Origin: Lysobacter enzymogenes
GTDB taxonomy: Bacteria; Pseudomonadota; Gammaproteobacteria; Xanthomonadales; Xanthomonadaceae
Length of the DNA: 64,000 nt
NCBI RefSeq assembly: GCF_017355525.1
Contig: NZ_CP067395.1
Span: forward strand, 3,038,001-3,102,000
Direction of reading: 5' to 3'
In this document: piece after piece, positions 54,753-63,167 of the stretch
How the letters are laid out: each line of letters starts with the position of its first letter
Position numbering within the stretch: position 1 is the first letter of the stretch
Position numbers and translations under genes: made by a program
The notes under the pieces: model-generated
Told to the model about the DNA's origin: nothing
Seen by the model: only the letters and a program-made list of their open reading frames with translations
Databases searched by the model: none

Positions 54753-55019
54753 CTACGCATCGCCGAACCAGCGGCGGTGCATCGCCTTCAGGAATTCGGG
54801 TTCTATCGGTAAACCCGAAGCAGAGCCGATCACCGAATCGATGCCGCAGGCCGGGCACAGCGCCGTAGTTCCGATCTCGTCGGCAGCATCCGGCGCTACA
54901 TCGATCCATTCGTGCACGGCCTGCGGCGGGAAGATCCGCAGGCAATAAAAACAGCCGCAGCGTTCGCTGGCCAGCAATTCATCGCGATGATTGACGCTGC
55001 GGGCGTGGGCCAGTTGCAA
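54753..55019 (-). CDS. small zinc-ribbon-like conserved protein
   Basis: Protein of 88 aa with two Cys pairs, CGCFYC (21-26) and CPAC (about 55-58), arranged like a zinc ribbon. It begins MQLAHARSVNHRDELLASE from a TTG start at 55019; no ATG is available at a sensible place. Proteins of this exact layout are widespread 'cytoplasmic proteins' of unknown function. It lies 24 nt upstream of the next gene and may be co-transcribed. Confidence 0.8.
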   Translation of the reverse strand: MQLAHARSVNHRDELLASERCGCFYCLRIFPPQAVHEWIDVAPDAADEIGTTALCPACGIDSVIGSASGLPIEPEFLKAMHRRWFGDA

Positions 55020-55174
55020 GTCTGGGCTAATGACGCGTCCATGCCAGGGCTTACGGAAACACCCGAATCATCGCCGCCGCCCTCGCCCTGTGCAATCGCT
55101 GCCGAGCGCTGTAAACCGATTCCGCCTTGCCCGTATCCAGGACTACCGTCGCCCGTCCTACGCCCGGAGCCCGC

Positions 55175-56305
55175 ATGAACGCCCTAGCCCGCAGTCTGGT
55201 CCTCGCCGCCGCCCTGGCCGCCAACGTCGCCTACGCCGACGCGCCGGCGCCGAAACCGGTCAAACCGAGCAACCGCGCCGAAGCCGTCGCCATCGTCGCG
55301 CAAGCGCGGCAGATCGCGACCCCGAACGGGATCGACCGCAGCGAAAAAGTCCGCATCGGCGGCATCGAGCAATGGATCTCGATCCGCGGCAACGACCGCC
55401 GCAACCCGGTGCTGCTGGTCGTGCACGGCGGCCCCGGCTACGTGTCGATGCCGATGAGCTGGTGGAACGGCCGCGGCTGGGAGGAGTACTTCACCGTCGT
55501 CCACTGGGACCAGCGCGCGTCCGGCAAGACCCACCTGCTGACGCCGGAAGACCGGATACGTCCCACGCTCACGGCCGAGCGCATGATCGACGACGTCGGC
55601 GAGATGGTCGCCTGGGTACGCAAGGACCTGGGCAAGGACAAGATCTTCCTGCTCGGCCATTCCTTCGGCAGCTACGTCGGCCTGGAGACCGCGCGCCGGC
55701 ACCCGCAGTGGCTGCACGCCTACATCGGTGTCGGCCAGGCGACCGACTCGCCGGAGAGCGAGCGTCGCGGCTGGCGCTTCGCGCTGGACGCCGCCCAGCG
55801 CGACGGCAACGCCCAGGCCGTGCGCGAACTCCAAGCGCTGGCGCCTTACTCCGCGCCGGGCCATCCGCCGACCATCGAGCAGATCTACGCCCAACGCAAA
55901 TGGGTGGCGCACTACGGCGGCGTGATGGCGTATCGCCGCGACAACCGATCCGACAGCGATCTGGCCAAGCTGTCGCCGGACTACAGCGACGAGCAGTTGC
56001 GCGCGCTGTGGCAGGGCAACGAGTTCGCCACGCCGATCCTGCTGCCGCCGCTGCTCGCGCACGACATCGGCGCGAACAAGACCCTGGACTGCCCGCTGAT
56101 CCTGCTGCTCGGCCGCCACGACACCAACGTCAGTTCCGAGGTCGCCGCCGAGTGGTTCGCCCAGGTGCGCGCGCCGGGCAAGGACCTGGTCTGGTTCGAG
56201 CATTCCGCGCACATGCCGATGACCGAGGAACCGGGCAAGTTCCTGCTGGCGCTGGTGGACAAGGCGCGGCCGTATGCGCAGAAGGCCGGCGACGCGGCGC
56301 CGTAA
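55175..56305 (+). CDS. exported alpha/beta hydrolase (proline iminopeptidase-like, S33)
   Basis: Protein of 376 aa with a signal peptide (hydrophobic about 5-18, cleavage near AYA-D). The alpha/beta-hydrolase core has the oxyanion stretch VVHGGPGY (about 88-95), DQRASGKT, the nucleophile Ser in GHSFGSYVG (near 169), an acid in GRHDTNVS and the catalytic His in EHSAHMPMTEEP. HGGPG and DQRG-like motifs are typical of proline iminopeptidases and related S33 enzymes. Periplasmic location is inferred from the signal peptide. Confidence 0.9.
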   Translation: MNALARSLVLAAALAANVAYADAPAPKPVKPSNRAEAVAIVAQARQIATPNGIDRSEKVRIGGIEQWISIRGNDRRNPVLLVVHGGPGYVSMPMSWWNGRGWEEYFTVVHWDQRASGKTHLLTPEDRIRPTLTAERMIDDVGEMVAWVRKDLGKDKIFLLGHSFGSYVGLETARRHPQWLHAYIGVGQATDSPESERRGWRFALDAAQRDGNAQAVRELQALAPYSAPGHPPTIEQIYAQRKWVAHYGGVMAYRRDNRSDSDLAKLSPDYSDEQLRALWQGNEFATPILLPPLLAHDIGANKTLDCPLILLLGRHDTNVSSEVAAEWFAQVRAPGKDLVWFEHSAHMPMTEEPGKFLLALVDKARPYAQKAGDAAP

Positions 56306-56318
56306 GCGCCGTGCGTGC

Positions 56319-56642
56319 TCAGCGCCGCGGCGGCTTGCCGCGCGCGCCCTTGGAACGACGCAAGGTCAGCGCCTTGCGCAGCGGCGTATCGCCCTGCTTG
56401 CGCCAACCGTGGCGGCGCGTCGCCGCCACCGTCGATTCGACCGCCTCGGCATCGGCGGGCTCGCTGCCCGACAAGGCCGACAGTTCCTGATGTACCGCCT
56501 TGCGATAGGACTGATTGACCCAGCGCTTGCGCCGCGCGATCGCGGCGCGCGCGCCCCACGGGCTCTCGGCGACCGTGTTGCGGCAGTCGCGGTCCAGGCT
56601 GAGTTCCTTTTTCTCGCGCGGCGTGCGGCGTCGCTTCTTCAT
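56319..56642 (-). CDS. small basic hypothetical protein
   Basis: Protein of 107 aa, very rich in Arg/Lys at both ends (MKKRRRTPREKK at the start, KGARGKPPRR at the end), with no known domain. The middle AIARRKRWVNQSYRKAVHQEL may be a helix. It overlaps the acetyltransferase gene upstream (ATGA). It might bind nucleic acid; that is only inferred from charge. Confidence 0.7.
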   Translation of the reverse strand: MKKRRRTPREKKELSLDRDCRNTVAESPWGARAAIARRKRWVNQSYRKAVHQELSALSGSEPADAEAVESTVAATRRHGWRKQGDTPLRKALTLRRSKGARGKPPRR

Positions 56643-57127
56643 CGGTCGGCTCCGGCGTCCAAGAGCAAGCGCATCTGCGCATTCGGCACTTCGACCCCGC
56701 GCACCACCGGCCGCCGCTGCGCCACCGTTTCGAAGCCGTAGCGGGCGAAGAACGGCTGCGCGGTGCGGCTGACGTGCGAATGCAGGCTGCGCAGCCCGCG
56801 CTCGCGCGCCTGCGCGAGCACGTGGCCCATCAAGGCGGCGCCGACGCCGCGGCGGGCGTAATCGGGCGAGACGTAGAAGTGGTCGATCAGGCCGTCGTCC
56901 TGCAGATCGGCGTAGCCGGCGATGGCGCCGTCGAGCTCGGCCACGAACGGATGCAGCGCGCGCACGCGTTCGATCCACTGCTCGGCCTGCGCCGGCGTCC
57001 AGTGCGCCGGCGACCACGCCTCGATCTGTTCGGCGCGGTAGTCGCCGGCCGCGGTGACGCGCACGGCGGCGCGGAAGATCGCCAGCAAGGCCGGCGCCTC
57101 GCCGGCGCGGCAGGCGCGCACGCGCAT
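56639..57127 (-). CDS. GNAT family N-acetyltransferase
   Basis: Protein of 162 aa with an acetyl-CoA-binding loop VSPDYARRGVGAALMGHVLA (about 87-106) and C-terminal FFARYGFETVAQR, as in YafP/PhnO-like acetyltransferases. ATG 57127 overlaps the stop of the upstream membrane protein by one base (TGATG). The basic-protein gene follows with a 4-nt overlap. Substrate unknown. Confidence 0.9.
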   Translation of the reverse strand: MRVRACRAGEAPALLAIFRAAVRVTAAGDYRAEQIEAWSPAHWTPAQAEQWIERVRALHPFVAELDGAIAGYADLQDDGLIDHFYVSPDYARRGVGAALMGHVLAQARERGLRSLHSHVSRTAQPFFARYGFETVAQRRPVVRGVEVPNAQMRLLLDAGADR

Positions 57128-57633
57128 CAGCGCCGGCCGGCGCCGGCGCCGTGGGCCTGCGCCAGCGCCATCAGCGCGGCCTCCTGCGCCGCCGACAACG
57201 CGCGCAGCGGAATCGTGTGGGCCTGCCTCGGCCCGAAGAACAGCAACAAGAACCCGCCGACCCGCCTGATCCGCACGATCTGCGGCCACGCGTGGGAGTG
57301 CTGGAACGCGCTGGTCCACACATGCACGCCGGCGGGATCGAAGGCGTAGTTGAACGGCTCGCGCATCGGCCGCGCCACGGCCAGCGCGCCGAAGCCGCTG
57401 ATCGCCATCAGCACCGGCATGAACGCGAAACAGAACGCCACCAGCCGCCACATCGGCGCGCCGGCCGGCAAACCGGAGACCAGCGCGAACAGCGCCAGCA
57501 CCACCCCGATCACCGGCCACGCCAGCCCGAACACCAGGAACAAGGTGCGCTGGAACATCATCAGCGCGGCCAGGCGCATCTGGTCCCAAGTGCTGAGCGA
57601 AAACGAAAGACGAAGATCCTGGGGCTGTTCCAT
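57127..57633 (-). CDS. YcxB-like membrane protein
   Basis: Protein of 168 aa with two membrane helices (about 30-52 and 62-86) followed by a soluble domain (WTSAFQHSHAWPQIVRIRRVGGFLLLFFG) as in the YcxB family. ATG 57633 was chosen. It is the first of three coupled genes (this gene, GNAT, basic protein). Function unknown. Confidence 0.83.
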   Translation of the reverse strand: MEQPQDLRLSFSLSTWDQMRLAALMMFQRTLFLVFGLAWPVIGVVLALFALVSGLPAGAPMWRLVAFCFAFMPVLMAISGFGALAVARPMREPFNYAFDPAGVHVWTSAFQHSHAWPQIVRIRRVGGFLLLFFGPRQAHTIPLRALSAAQEAALMALAQAHGAGAGRR

Positions 57634-57831
57634 AGCGACGGGGGAATGAGTGGAAACGCGGCGGGACGCGGGGCGCGCGATCCTGCGCGCCTTCGCGGCA
57701 ACGCCGGGGCGGCGCCGGGGCCGGGCGCGGGCCCGGCCTCCCGTGTGGGCGGCCAGTGTACGTGGCCGCGGGCCCGCGGTCGAAATCGCCGGCGGCCGCG
57801 GCCGGGCCGCCCGCTCCGGCGCGAGGCGGCC

Positions 57832-58233
57832 TTACTTCGAAGTGTTCAACGCCACCGCCGCGCGGATCAGCGCCTGCAAGGCCTTGCCGTCGAGCGTGTC
57901 GCCTTCGTGGATATCGATGGCGCGGCGGGTGTTGCCGTCGAGGCTGGCGTTGAACAAACCCTTCGGGTCCGGCAACGACGCGCCCTTGGCGAAAGTCAGC
58001 TTGACCGCGGCCTTGTAGGTCTCGCCGGTGCACAGGATGCCGGCGTGCGACCACGTCGGCACGCCGCGCCACTTCCACTCCTCCACCACCTGCGGGTCGG
58101 CCTCGTGGATCAGCTTGCGCACCTTTGCCAAGGTTTCGCCGCGCCAGTCGGCGAGTTCCTGGATGCGTTCGTCGATCAACTGCGAGGCGGCGACATCGGC
58201 TGCGGGCGCCTTCGCGCCGGTGGTCTTCTTCAT
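57832..58233 (-). CDS. DUF1801 family protein
   Basis: Protein of 133 aa of the DUF1801/YdhG-like fold. Typical motifs are EEWKWRGVPTWSHAGILCT (about 51-69), TYKAAVKLTFAKGASLPDP and the C-terminal ALQALIRAAVALN. The function of the family is unsettled (often called DUF1801 or iron-chaperone-like). It lies 61 nt after another DUF1801 gene on the same strand. Confidence 0.87.
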   Translation of the reverse strand: MKKTTGAKAPAADVAASQLIDERIQELADWRGETLAKVRKLIHEADPQVVEEWKWRGVPTWSHAGILCTGETYKAAVKLTFAKGASLPDPKGLFNASLDGNTRRAIDIHEGDTLDGKALQALIRAAVALNTSK

Positions 58234-58294
58234 GGACGGCTCCCCTATTCGTGATGGGACGGTTCGCGCGCGGCGCCCCCACGCCGCGCGCGGC

Positions 58295-58816
58295 TCACAT
58301 GCGTTCGCCGGGCAAACGGCTGGCCTGCGCGATCCAGCCGGCGAGCAAGTCCTCGTCGAACGGATCGTGCTCGTGGATAGGGTGATAGCGCACGTGCTCG
58401 ATCTTCGACGGCTGCGCCGGCACCGGGTCCAGCGCCGCGCCGCGGAAGAACGTGATCTTGAGGTAACGGTCGAAGCAATGCATGGCGAGGAACCAACTGC
58501 CTTCCTCCACCCCATACAGCGGCGTGTTCCACTTGACCGCCTTGCGCACGCCGGGAACCGTGCGCTCGACCAGCGCGTCCAGGCGGCGGCCGAGTTCGCG
58601 CTTCCAGCCGGGCATCGCGGCGATGTAGGCCTGCACCGGCGCGTCGCCGAAACCCTTGGGTATCTGCGGATTGCCGCCGGAGAGCAGCTTGGGTTTCGCC
58701 GCGCCGGCAGACGCGGGTTCCGCCGCGGCCTTCTTGGCCGCCGCTTTCTTGACCGCGGCTTTTGCAGCGACCTTTTTCGCTGGTTTTGCAGAGGGCTTGG
58801 AAGTCTTGCCGGTCAT
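58295..58816 (-). CDS. DUF1801 family protein with Lys/Ala-rich tail
   Basis: Protein of 173 aa. The first ~40 residues are a histone-like Lys/Ala tail (KPAKKVAAKAAVKKAAAKKA). The rest is a DUF1801 domain with AVKWNTPLYGVEEGSWFLAMHCFDRYLKITFFRG in parts. The tail suggests nucleic-acid association. ATG 58816 was chosen; a GTG or ATG slightly upstream would add six residues. It is upstream of a second DUF1801 gene, making a tandem pair. Confidence 0.87.
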   Translation of the reverse strand: MTGKTSKPSAKPAKKVAAKAAVKKAAAKKAAAEPASAGAAKPKLLSGGNPQIPKGFGDAPVQAYIAAMPGWKRELGRRLDALVERTVPGVRKAVKWNTPLYGVEEGSWFLAMHCFDRYLKITFFRGAALDPVPAQPSKIEHVRYHPIHEHDPFDEDLLAGWIAQASRLPGERM

Positions 58817-58917
58817 CGTGCGAGCTCCAACCAAGAGACTTGCAGGGACGGAAGATACTCCATTTCCCCAGGGCGCGAAGTCGCGTTACTCGTCCATCCG
58901 GCGCACGTCGGCTGCGG

Positions 58918-59583
58918 TCATGGCGACGCCCCAGGGAACTCGCCCACCCGCACTTCCGTACGCACAGTCAACACCAGCTTGCCCTCGTGATTCTCCGCCA
59001 GCTGATAACCGCGCATATCGTCGGCGCCGCCCGCCATCTTCGACAGCATGCTGCGCGCCATCGGGTACTGCGGCTCGCCGCCGTCGTTGGGCTCGGACCA
59101 CTGCTGGGTCAGGCTGTGCACCGAGCGCAGATCCAGCCCGGCCGCCGCGGCGATCAGCTTCGCCTGCCGCATCGATTCGGCCACCGCCTCGCGCAGCAGC
59201 GCGTCGCGCTCGGCGCTCATCGCGCCGTACTCGCGCCGCAATCCCTTGAGCGTGATGCCCTTGAGCGCGGCCAGCCCGCCCAGCGCCTCGGGCAAGGACT
59301 GCGGCGGTACGTCGCGGATGTCCAGATCGATCTCGACGGACGAACCGGAAAACCAACGCTCGCCCGCAGCGAAGGTCAGCGAGTCTATGCGGATCTTGTC
59401 CTCGGCCACGCCGAGGCCGCGCATAAGCTCCTGGATCGCGATCAGTTCCTTGCTCTTGCGCACCGCGGCCATCGAGCCGACCGAGGCGGTGCCGATCACA
59501 TGCACTTGCAACGCGATGCCGATGGGCTTGACCCAGGTTTCGCGGGTGACTTGGGTTTCGATGCGGTCGGGAAACTGCTGCAT
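58918..59583 (-). CDS. SIMPL (DUF541) domain protein
   Basis: Protein of 221 aa. It contains the SIMPL-type repeated alpha/beta pattern, with KSKELIAIQELMRGLGVAEDKIRIDSLTF and ESMRQAKLIAAAAGLDLRSVHSLTQ in parts. Other SIMPL proteins are exported and stress-related, but this one has no signal peptide from ATG 59583. An in-frame TTG at 59604 adds seven residues and no signal. Function unknown. Confidence 0.83.
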   Translation of the reverse strand: MQQFPDRIETQVTRETWVKPIGIALQVHVIGTASVGSMAAVRKSKELIAIQELMRGLGVAEDKIRIDSLTFAAGERWFSGSSVEIDLDIRDVPPQSLPEALGGLAALKGITLKGLRREYGAMSAERDALLREAVAESMRQAKLIAAAAGLDLRSVHSLTQQWSEPNDGGEPQYPMARSMLSKMAGGADDMRGYQLAENHEGKLVLTVRTEVRVGEFPGASP

Positions 59584-59669
59584 AAATCGTCCATTGATCG
59601 GCAAGGGAAACAGAGGCGTGGGCGGATCGCTGTCTGCACGCTACGGCAAACGGCGCGCAGACATCGCGC

Positions 59670-60062
59670 TCAGGCGGATGGCTCGTCCGCGTCCATCCAG
59701 ATGTTGCGCAACGAACGCAGATACAGATCGGGCTCGTCCTCGAACAGCAGCGTGCGCTCGCCTTCGGCCAGAATCCCGTTGGCGATCAGCGCATCCACCA
59801 CCGCGTCGGTGACTTCGGCATACGCGTCCAGATCCGCGAACGAACCCGACGCGAACGGCCAATCGGCCGAGTCGTCGCCGACGAAGGCGACCGCATCGCC
59901 GGGGTGCTCCATCAGATACCACGCCACCAGCGCCGCGGCCGCCGGGTGGCCGGCGATTTCGCGCTTGCTCGACACCGGCAAGCGGGCGAACAAAATCCGC
60001 TCCTTGCGGGTGACGTTGACCAGGGTGTAGCGGGCTGGCATGCGGCGGTGCTCAGGTTTCAT
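59670..60062 (-). CDS. hypothetical protein
   Basis: Soluble acidic protein of 130 aa, not recognised. It contains VSSKREIAGHPAAAALVAWYLMEHPG and an acidic half (AFVGDDSADWPFASGSFADLDAYAEV). Start ATG 60062; MPARYTL at 60041 is a possible shorter form. Confidence 0.7.
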   Translation of the reverse strand: MKPEHRRMPARYTLVNVTRKERILFARLPVSSKREIAGHPAAAALVAWYLMEHPGDAVAFVGDDSADWPFASGSFADLDAYAEVTDAVVDALIANGILAEGERTLLFEDEPDLYLRSLRNIWMDADEPSA

Positions 60063-60202
60063 TGGCGCGACGCCAACAGGGTTGTTCGGGCTTCACGGGA
60101 AACCCTGGTTTCGATGCGGCCGGCAATCGCAATCGCGAAGTCTGCGGCGGCAGAAGCAAAGCGGATGCTACCGCCGAAACCCGAAACGTCGCCAATGACG
60201 GA

Positions 60203-60895
60203 TCACGGACCGGCCTTCAAACCCGGAAGCCGGCACCATTCCACCAACTGCTCATAGGTCAGGCCGCGATCGGCGAAGAACGCCGCCTCCTCCCGCAGCA
60301 ATTTCTCGGCCTCGTCCCATCGCCCCATCGCATACGCGTAAATCGCCGGGAACCGCCAAGGCATCGCCGGGACCCAACCGGTGGCTTCGAAGTCGCTCAG
60401 CGTTTCGACACGGTCGAGCCGGGACAACACGCCGTCGACGACGAAGCCGCAGAGTTTCTCCGACATCTCGACGATATCGACGCGCTCATCGACCTGCCAG
60501 GTCGGCGGGGAACCCTCGACCAGCCCTCTCAAGTCGGAGAAGAATTCGCAATTGCCGGGACCCGGCAACCTCGGCGGCTCTTGCCCCCGGATCCGCTTGA
60601 TGGCGTCGAACATGACCGCGACCGATACGCCGAACATCCCTCGGTCGTCCGAGTTCCACGAGGAAAGATCAAGGCGTATCACTTGCCCGGTTTCGCCATG
60701 ACGGCGCGTGAAAACGAAACCCTTCTTGCGGAATCCGCGCGTCTTGAGCTCGCCCGCCAGACGATGATCGACTATGGCGGCGATGATGTCCCTGGCTTTC
60801 GGCGCTTTTCGCGGGACGCCGCCGGCGTTGGGCCTGGAGCGCTGATCGTCTTCGTTCACTATGCAATCCCTTGCCAAATCAGGCCGAACGGCCAT
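60203..60895 (-). CDS. DUF4304-like protein
   Basis: Soluble protein of 230 aa (from ATG 60895). The DUF4304-like core starts ARDIIAAIVDHRLAGELKTRGFRKKGFVFTRR in parts (about 34-65). A GTG at 60859 preceded by AAGGGA would make a form 12 residues shorter and is a good alternative. Family members are often encoded near toxin-immunity genes, but no toxin is visible here. Adjacent to a HEAT-repeat gene (25-nt gap). Confidence 0.75.
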   Translation of the reverse strand: MAVRPDLARDCIVNEDDQRSRPNAGGVPRKAPKARDIIAAIVDHRLAGELKTRGFRKKGFVFTRRHGETGQVIRLDLSSWNSDDRGMFGVSVAVMFDAIKRIRGQEPPRLPGPGNCEFFSDLRGLVEGSPPTWQVDERVDIVEMSEKLCGFVVDGVLSRLDRVETLSDFEATGWVPAMPWRFPAIYAYAMGRWDEAEKLLREEAAFFADRGLTYEQLVEWCRLPGLKAGP

Positions 60896-60919
60896 TCATC
60901 AACCTACCGCAATCCCAAG

Positions 60920-61564
60920 TCAGTATTTCGACTTTTCCGCATCGGCGACCCGCATCCGCTCCGCGAACTGGCGCAGAAACGGCCGGTTGTCCTGCAAGGC
61001 CTGCGTCAACAGTTCCTCGAACCGCGCCGACCCCAACTCGCGCAAACACTCCAACGCCGACATCCGCGCCCATTCCTGATCGTCGTCGTCGCGATGCCAC
61101 GCCGCCCAGGCCAGCTCCTCGGCCGCGCGCACGCCCAGGCCGGCCAGCGAGCGGATCGCGCGGCGGCGCACGTACTCGCTGCGGTCGCCGGCCAGCGCGA
61201 ACAACAGCGCCTGCGCTTCTTCGTCGCCGCTCAGATGGCCCAGCTCCACCGCCAATTGCCAACGCGCGTCGCTCTCGCCGTGGGCGAGCGCGGCGCGCGC
61301 GAGAAAGCGCAGCGTGCCGGGACGGCGCTTGCGGATTTCGCGGACCAGATATTGCGCGTCGTTGTCGCGCGCGATGGCGTACAGCACATGGCCGGTCTCG
61401 GCCTCGGACCAGCCGCGCGGATGGCGGCCGACGACCCAGTCCAGCACCGCGCGGTGCCACGCCGGCCACTGGCTGTAGTCGCACTCCCACTGGCCCTCGC
61501 GCGGGCCGAGCCCGCCGCCGGCCCATTCGCGGAAACGGGTGGTTTCGATGGTCAGATCGGTCAT
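60920..61564 (-). CDS. HEAT-repeat-like protein
   Basis: Soluble helical protein of 214 aa. Repeating helix pairs read RKRRPGTLRFLARAALAHGE, ARWQLAVELGHLSGDEEAQALLF and YVRRRAIRSLAGLGVRAAEELA, a typical HEAT/PBS-lyase-like pattern for protein binding. ATG 61564 was chosen. Such proteins are often scaffolds; the partner is unknown. It is followed 25 nt later by the DUF4304-like gene. Confidence 0.8.
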   Translation of the reverse strand: MTDLTIETTRFREWAGGGLGPREGQWECDYSQWPAWHRAVLDWVVGRHPRGWSEAETGHVLYAIARDNDAQYLVREIRKRRPGTLRFLARAALAHGESDARWQLAVELGHLSGDEEAQALLFALAGDRSEYVRRRAIRSLAGLGVRAAEELAWAAWHRDDDDQEWARMSALECLRELGSARFEELLTQALQDNRPFLRQFAERMRVADAEKSKY

Positions 61565-61828
61565 GGCGGCGCGACGGCTCCGTGCTGGCGCTGGCCGCCA
61601 GCTTAGCGAAAACCCGGCGCCGTCGTTGCCGCCGTCCGCGTCCCGCCTCACCGCCCCTCACGCTGCCAAACCAATCACATCGGCCGCCCGCGCCGCGCCC
61701 CTACCATCGCCCACGGCGGCCCATCGCGCCGCCATGCACAGCCAGGCCAGTCCCTCGCGCGCAAGCGCCGTCGCCTACGGGCCGCACTCGCGGCGCGCGC
61801 CGTCCGTCGTCCCCCACCGGAGAAGACC

Positions 61829-62329
61829 ATGAGCCGCAGCCTTCCGATGTTGTGCGTTGTCGTCCTGCTCGTCGCCGCGTTCGCCGGCGATGCCCTCGGC
61901 AAGAAGAACGTCGTGCGCCAGCTCGGCGGCGCCTGCGGCGAAGACTCCGACATCGTCGCCACCTGCGATGCCGGTTTGCATTGCAGCAACGGCAATTGCG
62001 CGATGAACAGCTTCCTCTCCGACGCCTCGCGCAGCTGCCGCGACATCATGATCAAGGCCGGCGTGATCGGCTCGCGCGACACCGTCGCCGTGCACGACGG
62101 CTTTTGCTACAAGAGCTGCGACGGCATGTACGAACTGGCGATGGACGCCACCCCGGTCACCGAGCGGCTGATGCGTCAGGCCCAGGTCGGCTCGCAGGCG
62201 TTCGCCGACGAATTCGCCAAGCTGTCGGCCGGCGACAAGGCCAAGTTCAAGGCGGCCGAAGACAAGTGCAACTCGTGCGGCAAGCAATGCACGATCGGCG
62301 CCAGCTTCCTCGGCCGCGGCGGCTACTGA
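61829..62329 (+). CDS. secreted cysteine-rich protein
   Basis: Protein of 166 aa with a signal peptide (hydrophobic 5-20, cleavage near ALG-K). The mature part holds about 11 Cys, arranged CGEDSDIVATC, CDAGLHC, SNGNC, then FCYKSC and CNSCGKQC, separated by a helical middle (PVTERLMRQAQVGSQAFADEFAKL in parts). This suggests a disulfide-bonded extracellular protein. No family recognised. ATG 61829 follows GGAGAAG. It could be an extracellular inhibitor or small toxin; unproven. Confidence 0.8.
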   Translation: MSRSLPMLCVVVLLVAAFAGDALGKKNVVRQLGGACGEDSDIVATCDAGLHCSNGNCAMNSFLSDASRSCRDIMIKAGVIGSRDTVAVHDGFCYKSCDGMYELAMDATPVTERLMRQAQVGSQAFADEFAKLSAGDKAKFKAAEDKCNSCGKQCTIGASFLGRGGY

Positions 62330-62354
62330 GCGTCGCCGCACAACGCAACGACGG

Positions 62355-62702
62355 CTACGGCAGGCCGGCCAGCGCGCCGGCCACGAACGCGCCGTGCACG
62401 GCGGCCGCCGACGCGGGCAACGCGTCGGCGGCGCCGTGCGCGCACTGGCCGGTGTAGACCCGGAACCCCTCGCGCAACGGCGCCGCGTGGCGCGCGGCCA
62501 GCGCCACCGGATGCTCGACCCGCACGCCCGTCCACGAACGCTGCGCCCGCTCGACCCAGTGCAGCGCCGCCGGCATGCGCGCCTGCGCCTGCCGCGCATC
62601 CTCCGGCGCGAACCGCAGCGCCGCCCCCGTCGAGGCCATGGCCAACGCATAGACCATGAAAGCCGGCCGCACGGCCTGGATGAAATCGCTCGACGTCAGC
62701 AT
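62355..62702 (-). CDS. small hypothetical protein
   Basis: Protein of 115 aa. Codon use is strongly third-position G/C, as in real genes here. It begins MLTSSDFIQAVRPAFMVYALAMASTGAALRF and has a hydrophobic C-terminus. No family recognised. The ribosome-binding site is weak. It lies 25 nt from the convergent Cys-rich gene. Confidence 0.55.
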   Translation of the reverse strand: MLTSSDFIQAVRPAFMVYALAMASTGAALRFAPEDARQAQARMPAALHWVERAQRSWTGVRVEHPVALAARHAAPLREGFRVYTGQCAHGAADALPASAAAVHGAFVAGALAGLP

Positions 62703-62873
62703 GGGGGTGGCCTCGATGGGGGTGCCATCGCACGCTATCGCCGGGCCCGGGCGGGCGCGGGGATTAAATGTCGAGTGGGGGAATCGGGGGGCGAACGGCC
62801 GTGAGGGCGGGCGAGCGGCGCGGCGGTTCGGGGGCTGGCGCGAGGCTATACGCCGGACCTTGAGCCCATCCGC

Positions 62874-63167
62874 TCAGAAGTTCAGCCACACCCACAGCGC
62901 CAGCGCACAGCAGGCCAAACCCGCCAGCGCCGCGATTCCGATATCGCGCAGCAACGGCCGCGACACCCCGTCCGCGCCCGCGCCGGGGCCGCGCGTCGCC
63001 GCCCGTGCGAGGTGGCGCGACCGCACCCAGCCTTCGGCGAAGCACGGCGCGGTCATCAGGATCAGCCCGGTCGCGATCGCCAGCGGCGGTTTGCCCTCGC
63101 TCAGCAGCAACGGGCCGACGAGCAGCCAGAACATAGCGACGGTTGCGATGTGACCGAGTCGGTTCAT
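62874..63167 (-). CDS. small membrane protein
   Basis: Protein of 97 aa with three hydrophobic segments (about 7-23, 27-46 and 77-95) and a positive loop WVRSRHLARAATR between. Unknown function. ATG 63167 overlaps the stop of the upstream AraC regulator (ATGA), so it is co-translated with it. Confidence 0.75.
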   Translation of the reverse strand: MNRLGHIATVAMFWLLVGPLLLSEGKPPLAIATGLILMTAPCFAEGWVRSRHLARAATRGPGAGADGVSRPLLRDIGIAALAGLACCALALWVWLNF

